The notes below the pieces were generated by a model, which was not told where the DNA came from, made no database searches, and saw only the letters and a list, made by a program, of their open reading frames with translations. Below are positions 1 to 8,300 of a stretch of 10,159 bases of DNA, one piece after another (within the stretch, counting starts at the first letter, position 1; every line of letters begins with the position of its first letter). Location of the stretch: contig JAITAH010000148.1 in NCBI GenBank assembly GCA_031284225.1, positions 1 to 10,159 of the forward strand. The letters run 5' to 3'. The DNA comes from Dysgonamonadaceae bacterium. Its GTDB lineage: Bacteria > Bacteroidota > Bacteroidia > Bacteroidales > Azobacteroidaceae. Made by a program: the position numbers and the translations under genes.

Positions 1-251
1 CCTTCGGGTTTGTCGGCCGGCTTTTTGTGCCAGTTGAATTTCCATGTCCCATCTAACGATTGATACCAGGGCGATGCTGTATAATGATCAGCGATTGCCT
101 GCAATTCGTCGTTGTAGGGTAAAGCGGTTGCCCGCGCCGGCTCTTTGTTAACGCCAAAAATTTCGGGGTTTTCCCATTCGGGTGTTTGCGCTTGAACCAC
201 AAACGCGCCCGACATCATTAATCCTGTTATCAGGAATAGCATTTTGCTCAT
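1..251 (-). CDS. Secreted glycoside hydrolase family 2, beta-galactosidase type (5' part only)
   Basis: The first 83 codons of a gene that runs off the left edge. Residues 1-21 are a signal peptide with a hydrophobic core (LFLITGLMMSGAFVV) and a likely signal peptidase I site after VQA, so the enzyme should be periplasmic or exported. The mature part begins with WENPEIFGVNKEPARAT, followed by ASPWYQSLDGTWKFNW. This is the characteristic N-terminus of LacZ-type GH2 enzymes, the start of the jelly-roll sugar-binding domain; the catalytic TIM barrel is outside the window. Family members hydrolyse terminal beta-galactosides, but GH2 also contains mannosidases and glucuronidases, so the substrate is inferred from this N-terminal type only. 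ATG at 251 is preferred because it gives the full signal peptide; an in-frame ATG three codons on is possible. It follows susD by 179 bp on the same strand and probably supplies the glycan-trimming step of the locus. Confidence 0.88.
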   Translation of the reverse strand, partial: MSKMLFLITGLMMSGAFVVQAQTPEWENPEIFGVNKEPARATALPYNDELQAIADHYTASPWYQSLDGTWKFNWHKKPADKPE

Positions 252-279
252 AAACTTATTAGTATTAAATAATTGTATG

Positions 280-287
280 CAAAGATA
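280..287 (-). promoter_or_regulatory. Bacteroidota -7 promoter box before the GH2 gene
   Basis: On the minus strand the bases read TATCTTTG followed by C, an exact match to the Bacteroidota -7 consensus TAnnTTTG(Y). Transcription would start near position 273, leaving a leader of about 20 nt before the ATG at 251. No convincing TTTG -33 box is present at the right distance; that region holds a run of ten A residues instead. This suggests the GH2 gene can be transcribed separately from susCD. It is a short motif, so a chance match cannot be excluded. Confidence 0.45.
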
Positions 288-311
288 AAAAATTATTCTT
301 CATGGGCGCCG

Positions 312-321
312 TTTTTTTTTT
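312..321. repeat. Homopolymer run of ten A/T pairs
   Basis: Ten consecutive T on the plus strand, that is ten A on the transcribed strand, flanked by CCG and CGG. It lies about 39-48 bp upstream of the transcription start predicted for the GH2 gene, where an A-tract could act as an UP-like or bending element. Runs of this length are also prone to slippage. Confidence 0.9.
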
Positions 322-348
322 CGGATATTGGATTGTCGGCTTGATTTG

Positions 349-396
349 AAAAGGGACTGACGAACCTACGTTGTTTGACGTATTTCTATCAGCCCC
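349..396 (-). terminator. Terminator-like hairpin after the susD-like gene
   Basis: Read on the minus strand, GGGGCTGA (396-389) pairs with TCAGTCCC (360-353), giving eight pairs with one G-U wobble. A second stem inside it, TACGT with ACGTA (382-378 and 371-367), closes a six-base loop. The hairpin is followed directly by four T (352-349). It starts 35 bp after the susD stop codon, the expected place for a factor-independent terminator of the susCD transcript. The internal loop and the short T run make it a moderate rather than a strong terminator, so some read-through into the GH2 gene is likely. Confidence 0.5.
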
Positions 397-430
397 TCTC
401 CCATTTAAAACAATCCCTTTATGAATGTAT

Positions 431-2134
431 TCAGTAACCCGGATTTTGTTTTAATTCGGCATCTTTATTCATTTGTATTTCCGAAAGCGGAATAGGAAGT
501 AAAACGTGTTTAGATGCATCAAAACCTGTAATTATTTTTCCCACAGGCGAAGTATCGCCATTCATCGGAACACGGTCGGCCAGTTTGCCGGTGCGTACCA
601 GCGTCATCCGGCGATTTTCTTCGCCGATAAGTTCGCGGGCGCGTTCGTCAAGAATAAAGTCGATGCTAATATCCGATGCGCTTACACTTCCAAGTGCGGC
701 ATTATCGGCGCTGGCGCGAGAGGCTTTGAAGGCGCGGTCGCGCAATTTGTTAATATCCGCGGCGGCTTCGGCAGTTTTACCCTGACGAAAACGCGCTTCG
801 GCACGAAGCAGGTAGGTTTCGCCCAGACGCATAATCGGCCAGTCTTTGATAATGGCATAACCGAAATCGTCCGTCGGGTCGTAACCTCCCCATTTGGTAG
901 TGAAGGGATAAAGCACTTCCAAACTATCCGCTTCGTAAGGAATTACACGGTCGCCTTGATGAACCGTAACTTCCTGTATTTTACTGGGACTGTTCAGAGC
1001 TACGCGGAAACCTTTGGCGTCAATGCCTATGGTAGATCCGGTGAAATCGGGTTTGTTGTAATACACCGTGCGGCGAATGTTGTAGTTGCTGTTGCGCATA
1101 TCGCCATCCTGACCACTCCAAACCGTGTATTTCATAAAATTACTCAAGCGCAGGCGTCCGTTTCCGCGTCCGCCGAGCGAGTCGCAGTTGACATAGCCGA
1201 TGTCTATTTTATGCAAAGCGGGTTGCCATACGCGGCGGTGCTGTGGATTATCAATCGTACCGCCGGTTACCTGGTTGTTGTATTCCATTTCAAACACCCA
1301 GATAGCTTCCGTATTCCCTTGCGAGCGGCGTTGATTACCGAAACGGAACATATCGCGGTAGGCGTCGCCTCCTTCGCTGAGGAATTTTCCGTAACGGTCT
1401 TCTATCAGTTTGTATTTACCGCCGTCAATAATCTGCGATGCCGCCGTTTCCGCCTTAGCAAAATAACTGTTGTCGCGCATTCCCATCCGCAAGTAGGCTT
1501 CTGCCGCCAACTGCCGCGCCATATCCTTGTTGATACGCGAAGGTTTCGCTGCTGCGCCCACATCGGGCAAATTGTCAATACCGTACTGCAAGTCTTCGTC
1601 AATCAGTAGATCCACATCGGCAACTGCCTGGCGGGTAAAATTGAACGTAGGAACGATAATCGGTTTATCAATCAGAGGCACATCGCCCCAAAAGGTTACA
1701 AGCGTGTTGTAGGCATACGCGCGGAAAAAGCGTGCTTCTGCGCAAGCGGGTTTGTTTTCGTCGCCAACGGCTGCAATAATCAGGTTAGCATTGTTGATAA
1801 ATTCGTAGCATTTTTGCCACAAATACATCACGCCATAATTTTCCGAATTCAAATCGGCATATTGATAAAACGGATTTTCAACGCCTTGTGTTGCGCCTGC
1901 CGAACAAACATCGGTACCGATTTGCCAACAGGAAAGAAATCCCTGATGACCGCTATATCCCCAAAGTTCCGCGAAAATGCGGTGCAAACCTACCAACTCG
2001 GCATCCACCGTAGTCGCATCGGTAAGACCTGTCTTGTCGAAACTGTAAGGGTTTTCCGTCAAATAGTCTTCGCTGCAAGACAGCGTAAACAAACTCAACC
2101 CGATAAAAGCTATGATTATTTTATTGTATTTCAT
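431..2134 (-). CDS. SusD/RagB-like surface glycan-binding lipoprotein
   Basis: A 567-residue outer-membrane lipoprotein that captures glycan at the cell surface and forms the lid of the SusC transporter. Residues 1-19 are a lipoprotein signal peptide ending LFTLS, and Cys20 is the lipidated residue. It is followed by Ser-Glu-Asp, an acidic patch of the kind that directs Bacteroidota lipoproteins to the surface. The N-terminal SusD-like part spans roughly residues 21-220, including the helical segment INKDMARQLAAEAYLRMG (201-218). The C-terminal RagB/SusD part includes LGETYLLRAEARFRQGKTAE (437-456), DERARELIGEENRRMTLVRT (496-515) and the family ending LLPIPLSEIQMN...LKQNPGY (545-567). Length is normal for the family. 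The ATG at 2134 gives the intact signal peptide; no Shine-Dalgarno sequence precedes it, as usual in this phylum. It lies 24 bp after the susC-like gene, so the two are co-transcribed. SusD proteins diverge too much for the ligand to be read from sequence. Confidence 0.96.
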   Translation of the reverse strand: MKYNKIIIAFIGLSLFTLSCSEDYLTENPYSFDKTGLTDATTVDAELVGLHRIFAELWGYSGHQGFLSCWQIGTDVCSAGATQGVENPFYQYADLNSENYGVMYLWQKCYEFINNANLIIAAVGDENKPACAEARFFRAYAYNTLVTFWGDVPLIDKPIIVPTFNFTRQAVADVDLLIDEDLQYGIDNLPDVGAAAKPSRINKDMARQLAAEAYLRMGMRDNSYFAKAETAASQIIDGGKYKLIEDRYGKFLSEGGDAYRDMFRFGNQRRSQGNTEAIWVFEMEYNNQVTGGTIDNPQHRRVWQPALHKIDIGYVNCDSLGGRGNGRLRLSNFMKYTVWSGQDGDMRNSNYNIRRTVYYNKPDFTGSTIGIDAKGFRVALNSPSKIQEVTVHQGDRVIPYEADSLEVLYPFTTKWGGYDPTDDFGYAIIKDWPIMRLGETYLLRAEARFRQGKTAEAAADINKLRDRAFKASRASADNAALGSVSASDISIDFILDERARELIGEENRRMTLVRTGKLADRVPMNGDTSPVGKIITGFDASKHVLLPIPLSEIQMNKDAELKQNPGY

Positions 2135-2158
2135 TGCTATTGTATTTTAATTGTTAAT

Positions 2159-5100
2159 TTAGAATGTTACGTTAAGACCAAAAACCAGGTCGCGAGTAAC
2201 GGGATAATTGATGTCCCAGTTGTCCGAGCCACGAACAATATAACGCGCTTCAGGATCCCAGCCGAGCCAGTCGGTAAATGTGTAGAGATTGCGTCCACTC
2301 ATATACACTTGTAGGGTATTGAGGCCTGCCTTTTTTACCCAGGTTTGAGGCAAATTGTAGCTCAACGTAATATCTTTGATGCGGGTATAACTGGCATCCA
2401 TCGGGAAACCGTATCCGTGGCTGTTGGAGTGGTTTCCGAGGGAACGCCATTCGTTGCTGCGGTTTTCAGGCGTCCAGAAATCGATTTCGGCGGGGCCGTT
2501 GCGGCGTCCGAGTTCATCGGAGGCAGTGCCTATTACGGCATTATTTGCCATTATCCCCTGTGCGGTTTGAATAAAAACACTCAACGATAGATTTTTATAA
2601 GTAAACGTGTTGGTCAATCCGCCGGTCCATTTCGGGTTGGTTTGTCCGAGAATAGAACGGTCGTAATCGTCCACTTTTCCATCGGGCGTTCCGTCGGGTC
2701 CGCTGAGGTCGGCCAGTTTAAGGTCGCCGGCCAGCGCTGCATCGTCCCAACCGAGGTTGCCGCCCTGATCTTTCGGTTTGCCAATTTCGTCTTCCTGCCA
2801 CACCCCCACTTTGGTATAGTCGTAAATAACGTCGATCGGCTTCCCGATAAACCAGCGGTTGCCTTCATCTTCTACATCGCCTCCGTAAACTTCCACCCAT
2901 TTGCCTGCATTGTGCGCAAAAACAAGCGTAGATTTCCACCTGAAATCTTTTCTGTCGATATTTGTAGAATTTAACGTGATTTCAATACCCTTGTTATTGA
3001 CAATTCCAATATTATTCCAAACATCGGCATATCCGGAAATTGTATTTAATTTCTGGGTAAGCAAAATTCCATCGGTGGTACGGTCATACCATTCGATGGT
3101 TCCGTTCAGGCGGTTTTTCCATAAACCGAAGTCGGCTGCAAGGTTTAATCCTTCCGTACGTTCCCAGTGCAGCAGCGAGTTTCCCATTCGTGTACCTACT
3201 TTCATCGAAGTAGTTGTGCCGCCGTTCATGGCCAGCGTGCTTGACGTCAATTTGAACATGGAATCATAAACCGGTATGGATGCGTTGCCCGAATATCCCC
3301 ACGATGCACGTAATTTCAAATTGTTTAACACGTGGGTAACCGGTTGCGCAAATTCTTCGCGTGTAATGTTCCAGCCCAGTGCAAAAGACGGGAAATTTCC
3401 CCATTTCATATCTTTGCCAAAAACCGACGAGGCGTCGCGGCGCACGGTGGCTGTAAACAGGTAGCGACTGTCGTAATTGTAATTCAAACGTCCCATCCAC
3501 GATTGCAGACGGCGCATATCGGCTTGCGAATCTACCGACTGTGTCGAACCGGATTCCAAATTGCCCCAGCCGACATTGTCGTTGGGGAACGTGCGCGAAT
3601 AGGCTCTTGCCTGTTGCCAGTATTTGCTAGAAGCAGAAAACAGACCGGTGAAATCGAAATGATGTTGGGCAATATCTCTGGAATATGAAAGGATGTTTTC
3701 AATCAGGTAATATTGAGATTCCTGATTGTCGATATACCCGTACCCCTGTTCATTATAAACCGTTTCTCCTTCGTAATAATTGTTACGGGTAGGAATGTAG
3801 GTATAGCCGGCGTTCAGGCGATATTTCAACCCTTTCAGCACAGGCGCCAGTTCGCCGAAATTGACTTCGCCGTAGCCGTTCACGGAAATGTCGAAGGTAC
3901 GGCGTTCGGGATCTATCGTAGTCGGCAACAAAGGGTTCGCCCACAAGGTTTCCGAAAACATAGGATAATGCGTATAGGTAACGCCGTCGTCTTCGTACAG
4001 TTTGCCATACGGACTCATCGCCGATGCGTTGAGCAAATTGGCGCGTCCGCCATCGCGATTGTGCGCAACAATGGATAAACTGGCGCCAAGGGTAAACCAT
4101 TTGACAGGATTCACGTCCATATTCATACGCAACGAGTACCGTTTGTAATTATAGCCTTTTACCACCCCTTGCTGGTCGAGAAAATCGCCCGAAAGGAAAT
4201 ACTTGGCATACTGTGAGCCACCTGTTACGCTTATATTATGGTCCTGTATAAATCCCGCCTGCAGCGCTTCGTCCATCCAATCGACGGTACGCCCTGCTTT
4301 GAAGTTATCCACTTCGCTGGCATACTGAACGCCCCCGAAATCGGGATTAAGCGGCTTGTTTTGAATACGTGCATATTCGGCATAGCGTTCGAGTAACTGG
4401 TCGGTAGAGCCGGGTTCAAGAATGTGTGCAATTTCCGAAAAGCCTGCATAGCCACCGTATCTAACACGGGGATGTGCATCGCCTCCTCGTTTGGTGGCAA
4501 TAAGAATAACGCCGTTAGAACCCTGCACCCCGTAAATAGCTACGGCCGACGGGTCTTTCAGGATTTCAATGGATTCAATATCGTTCGGATTGATGTCGTT
4601 GATGGAAGCATCGGACGACAAAGCAATACCATCTACCACCAAAAGTGGCGAATTGCTCAATTTGATTGAACTTTTACCGCGAACCAACACGCTTGCCACA
4701 TCACCCGGTATGGACGATGACTGCGTTATATTAACGCCTGCCGCTACGCCCTGAATGGCTTGCGCAAAATTAGCCACAGGTAAATTGCTCAAGCGCTCTT
4801 TCGGTACGGAAGTTACCGAACCCGTAATGTCGGAACGTTTTTGTGTTCCATAACCTACCACCACAATTTCCTCTAAAGCCTTCGTATCTTCCGAAAGCAA
4901 AATCGTCAGGGAGCTTTGTTTCCCTACCGGAACTTCTTTCGGTTGATAACCCACATAGCTTACCATTAGAACCGCATCGGGCGAAACGTTTAACGAAAAT
5001 TTCCCGTCAACGTCGGTCGCCGTCCCGGTCGGCGTTCCTTTTACTACGACCGAAACGCCAATCATGGGTTCTTTGGTAGTTTCATCCAAAACAGTACCGT

Positions 5101-5185
5101 TAACAGCGCCTGTTTGTGCAAAAACATTTGTCATCGTCAAAAGCGACATCAGACACAATGTAATCATTCGACATGTTTTCCTCAT
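2159..5185 (-). CDS. SusC/RagA-like TonB-dependent outer-membrane glycan transporter
   Basis: A 1008-residue TonB-dependent receptor that imports oligosaccharides with its SusD partner. Residues 1-23 are a signal peptide, with cleavage likely after VFA. Residues 27-100 form the carboxypeptidase-D regulatory-like domain (VNGTVLDETTKEP, then GVSVVVKGT and GKFSLNV) found in SusC proteins. The SusC signature EEIVVVGYGTQKRSDITGSV follows at 105-124, and the plug carries LLVVDGI (181-187) and IESIEILKDPSAVAIYG (203-219). The rest is the 22-strand barrel, ending in Phe1008 (LVFGLNVTF), the aromatic end used for barrel insertion. No N-terminal STN domain is present, so control by a sigma/anti-sigma pair is not expected. 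This fits regulation by the hybrid two-component protein encoded just upstream. The start at 5185 gives the complete signal peptide; ATG codon 7 would shorten its charged end. Sequence alone does not identify the transported sugar. Confidence 0.96.
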   Translation of the reverse strand: MRKTCRMITLCLMSLLTMTNVFAQTGAVNGTVLDETTKEPMIGVSVVVKGTPTGTATDVDGKFSLNVSPDAVLMVSYVGYQPKEVPVGKQSSLTILLSEDTKALEEIVVVGYGTQKRSDITGSVTSVPKERLSNLPVANFAQAIQGVAAGVNITQSSSIPGDVASVLVRGKSSIKLSNSPLLVVDGIALSSDASINDINPNDIESIEILKDPSAVAIYGVQGSNGVILIATKRGGDAHPRVRYGGYAGFSEIAHILEPGSTDQLLERYAEYARIQNKPLNPDFGGVQYASEVDNFKAGRTVDWMDEALQAGFIQDHNISVTGGSQYAKYFLSGDFLDQQGVVKGYNYKRYSLRMNMDVNPVKWFTLGASLSIVAHNRDGGRANLLNASAMSPYGKLYEDDGVTYTHYPMFSETLWANPLLPTTIDPERRTFDISVNGYGEVNFGELAPVLKGLKYRLNAGYTYIPTRNNYYEGETVYNEQGYGYIDNQESQYYLIENILSYSRDIAQHHFDFTGLFSASSKYWQQARAYSRTFPNDNVGWGNLESGSTQSVDSQADMRRLQSWMGRLNYNYDSRYLFTATVRRDASSVFGKDMKWGNFPSFALGWNITREEFAQPVTHVLNNLKLRASWGYSGNASIPVYDSMFKLTSSTLAMNGGTTTSMKVGTRMGNSLLHWERTEGLNLAADFGLWKNRLNGTIEWYDRTTDGILLTQKLNTISGYADVWNNIGIVNNKGIEITLNSTNIDRKDFRWKSTLVFAHNAGKWVEVYGGDVEDEGNRWFIGKPIDVIYDYTKVGVWQEDEIGKPKDQGGNLGWDDAALAGDLKLADLSGPDGTPDGKVDDYDRSILGQTNPKWTGGLTNTFTYKNLSLSVFIQTAQGIMANNAVIGTASDELGRRNGPAEIDFWTPENRSNEWRSLGNHSNSHGYGFPMDASYTRIKDITLSYNLPQTWVKKAGLNTLQVYMSGRNLYTFTDWLGWDPEARYIVRGSDNWDINYPVTRDLVFGLNVTF

Positions 5186-5228
5186 ACAATTAAATTTTTA
5201 ATATTAACAAATGATTATTAAGAAAATC

Positions 5229-5250
5229 ACAAGTGTGCTTTCACACTTGT
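5229..5250. repeat. Perfect 9-bp inverted repeat at the predicted susC transcription start
   Basis: ACAAGTGTG (5229-5237) and CACACTTGT (5242-5250) are perfect reverse complements separated by four bases. The element sits three bases downstream of the predicted -7 box, so the expected transcription start (about 5247) falls inside it. It could be an operator where a dimeric protein blocks initiation, a 5'-end hairpin of the susCD mRNA, or the end of the regulator transcript coming from 5399. For the last reading the downstream T run (GATTTTC on the minus strand) is weak. The repeat is certain; its role is not known. Confidence 0.85.
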
Positions 5251-5253
5251 TGG

Positions 5254-5261
5254 CAAAAATA
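5254..5261 (-). promoter_or_regulatory. -7 promoter box for the susCD operon
   Basis: The minus strand reads TATTTTTG followed by C, matching TAnnTTTG(Y). The predicted start near 5247 gives a leader of about 60 nt to the susC ATG at 5185. No TTTG -33 box is found 19-22 bp upstream; the near edge of a direct repeat (5283) lies there instead. This is what an activator-dependent promoter would look like. Confidence 0.45.
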
Positions 5262-5282
5262 TATATAGTTAATGTCTTTTAA

Positions 5283-5312
5283 GTCGAATTAACGTTCAAA
5301 AAGGTCGAATTA
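5283..5312. promoter_or_regulatory. Direct-repeat candidate binding site of the hybrid regulator
   Basis: The nonamer GTCGAATTA occurs exactly at 5283-5291 and 5304-5312, start to start 21 bp apart, which is two helical turns. Reading toward susC it is TAATTCGAC twice. The near copy ends 21 bp before the -7 box, placing the pair at about -36 to -65. AraC-family domains, like the one ending the hybrid regulator encoded next door, usually bind direct repeats on one DNA face beside the polymerase site. An inverted shorter copy (TTCGAC, 5359-5364) lies further upstream. The repeat is seen directly; its use as the operator is inferred from spacing, position and neighbour. Confidence 0.6.
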
Positions 5313-5398
5313 TCAGTAATTCAACCAAATTTCTTTGTTAAGCTGTTTTTGAATTATTTTTCGACAATAATTCGGCAGTTACGGTCGAGTGTGCACGG

Positions 5399-8300
5399 TT
5401 AATTTTTCTCAGCTAACAGTTTTTCCAGATACTCCTTCGGAACCATGCCGAACTCTTTCTTGAAGCAGACGCTGAAATACTTCGGATCGTTGAATCCGAC
5501 GGCATACGCCAACTCGGATACACGGATTTTCTCCTTTTCCTGAATGATTTTACAGGCCATTTTCAAACGGGTGATCCGTAGAAACGAAGAGATATTGCGA
5601 CCTGTCAGCGATTTCAGTTTTTTGTATAACGTCGATTTACTGGTATTCATTGCGGCAGCGAATTGTTGCGGGTCGAAAGCGGCATTGTCGATATGTTCGT
5701 GTACGCAGGCTATCGCCTGATTCAGGAATTTCTCGTCCAGACTGGTATAATGGGTGTTTCCGGTTTCAATGACCAATTGTTTGTTAAATTCTTTGACGGC
5801 TCTTTCTTTGGCGTTCAACAGGTTTTTGATTTTGGAATGAAGCACACTCAAATTGAAGGGCTTGGAGATAAATCCATCGGCTCCCGAATCGTAAGCGTCG
5901 ATGCGATCTTCTTCCCTGTTCTTAGCAGTGAGAAGAATAATCGGTACGTGCGATAATTCAAAGTTGCTTTTCACGTATTGGCAAAATTCGATTCCGTCCA
6001 TTTCGGGCATCATGATATCGGAAATAGTCAGGTCGATGTATTCTTCATGCAACACCCGGATTCCCTCGTGTCCGTTCGTAGCGGTATAGATATTGTATTC
6101 GCGGCCCAGCAATTTGACCATTACTTGCAGCAAGTCTTCGTTGTCTTCGATCAACAGGAGGTTGTACTTCTTTCTTTTACCGTCCGGTATTTCTTCTTGG
6201 TTTTCAAGCAATTCTTCCACCGGCGGATGAACCGAAGCGTAACTGCAACTGTCGATTTCGCTTTCTTCGTAAAAATCAATGGTAATCGGGATTTTGACAC
6301 GAAAAACGGCGCCCTTGTCAACTTCGCTTTCAACGGTAATCTCGCCTTTGTGTAGCGTAACAAGATCTTTGGTCAGCGAAAGGCCAATGCCGGTGCCGAT
6401 GGTATTGAACCGCCGATAATCGCCTTCATAAAACCGTTTGAAAAGACCGCCTATTTCTTGGGGCGAAATACCTTTGCCGTTGTCTTTTACCGAAATACAG
6501 ACATATTCGTTCCCTTCCGGCGAATACGACAAGTCAACCAGGACGAAGCCGCCGGACGTATTGTATTTAGCGGCGTTCGACAGTAAATTGAACACTATTT
6601 TGTCCAATTTGTCGGGGTCGAAATAGGCCGGAATCGTATCCGGATCGCACATCAACGAAAAGTGAATTTTCTTTTTCTTCATCAAGGGATTAAAGTTTTC
6701 GACACTGTTCCGGACAAACAAAGCGATGTCTCCTTTCGACACTTTTAATTTCAGGTTACCGGTTTCGGCTTTTCTGAATTCCAATATCTGTTGCATCAAA
6801 CGGATGAGGCGGGTGATGTTGTTTTCCATCATCGCATAATATTTGTCGTATTCGGGCGAAATGATTTTCAATTCGTCCAGCGATGCGGATAAAATAGTTA
6901 GAGGCGTCAGAAATTCGTGGGTGATATTGGTGAAGAATTGGAGTTTGGCGTGATTAAGTTCTTCTATTTTCTGCTTTTCCAGATCTTTCATACGAATGGC
7001 GTTTTTCATCATCAACCGGTTTTTAGTCATTCGGATAATAACAAAAACGATCCAAGCCAAAATCACCCCATAACCGGAGTAAGCCCACCAGGTTCGCCAG
7101 AACGGAGGCAGGATTTCCACCTGCAAGTCGATGCATTTACTCCATATTCCATTATCGTTCAGCAGTCGAAGTTGAAAATGGTAGTTTCCTGTTTTCAAGT
7201 TGTTGTAAAAAGCGTACCGGCGCGAGGCGTCGGCGTATTGCCATTCCCGGTCGAATCCGTTCAGCCGGTAGCTGTAAGCGCTTTGTTTTGGATTCAGGAA
7301 ATTCAGCGCGGCAAATTCGATACTGAAATTGTTGTAATTGTAGGGCAAACGGATTTTTGATGTATATCCCGGCGCGCCGGTCGATATTTTATTACGCAGT
7401 TTGCCATCCATCGTTTCTAAGGATTTGTTGTAAATCTTAATATCGGTAATAACGAGGGGCGAAACAAATTCCGGTATTTGCAGCCGGTCGGGATAAAAAT
7501 AGTTGTAGCCTTGGTGTCCGCCGACGTACAGCGCGCCGTCCGGGGCATAAAAAAAAGCGTTGCGGTTGAAATAATTATCCAACAATCCATTGGCAATCGT
7601 AAAATAGCTTGGTTTCCCGTCTTTAAGCATAACCAAACCGGCATTGGTCGCCAACCACAAACGTCCCTGTTTATCTTCGGTGATGTTATAAACAATGTCG
7701 CCGGGCAGGTTGCAGACCTTTTGCACGCAGATAAACGCAGCCTTTGGTTCATCGTAATAACTTAAACCGCCTCCTTCGGAGCCTATCCATAATGTTCCCC
7801 GGCTGTCTAAGAAGATACATTGGATATGATCATTATTCAACCGATTGTCGGCTGTCGTATATGAATCGGTTTTCAGTATTTGGGAGGTCTGTTCGTCGAT
7901 CGTTAACCGGAATACGCCGTTTTCGCGCGTAGCTATCCACATCGTATGCTTGTTGATTTGAAGAATATTATATACGGAGCAAGACGTACCGTTTTCCGGC
8001 AAGCCCAAGTAAGGGTATTCCGTTATTTCTTCGGTTTCGGGATGATAGACGGATACGCCGTCCGTAGTGCCTATCCAAATCTGATGATTATGGTCTTCTT
8101 TAATATAGAAAATGCGCTCGCTGTTGATCCTCGGCCGGGTATCGACACTGATGTTTTTCAGTTTTTGCGACGGATGATCCGGTTGATAAATAAAAACGCC
8201 CTGTCCGTAAGTAGCCAGCCAATAGGCGTTGCCGATTCGGGTAATGTGATAAATGCTTGAATAGATTGGATTCGACCGAAAATCGGGATGCTGCTCACAG

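Noticed and set aside
506..1609. A 367-codon open frame on the plus strand opposite the susD-like gene
   Set aside because: It lies entirely antisense to a clear SusD gene with intact family motifs. Its translation shows no recognisable domain, no signal peptide and a composition typical of antisense shadows. No start signal supports it.
1814..2314. A 166-codon plus-strand frame spanning the susC-susD junction
   Set aside because: It overlaps the end of susC and the start of susD in antisense, and its product has no recognisable features. It is best explained as a shadow.
5186..5398. A small antisense RNA on the plus strand in the susC upstream gap
   Set aside because: Such RNAs are known near some Bacteroides glycan loci, but I found no plus-strand TAnnTTTG box with a matching terminator here.
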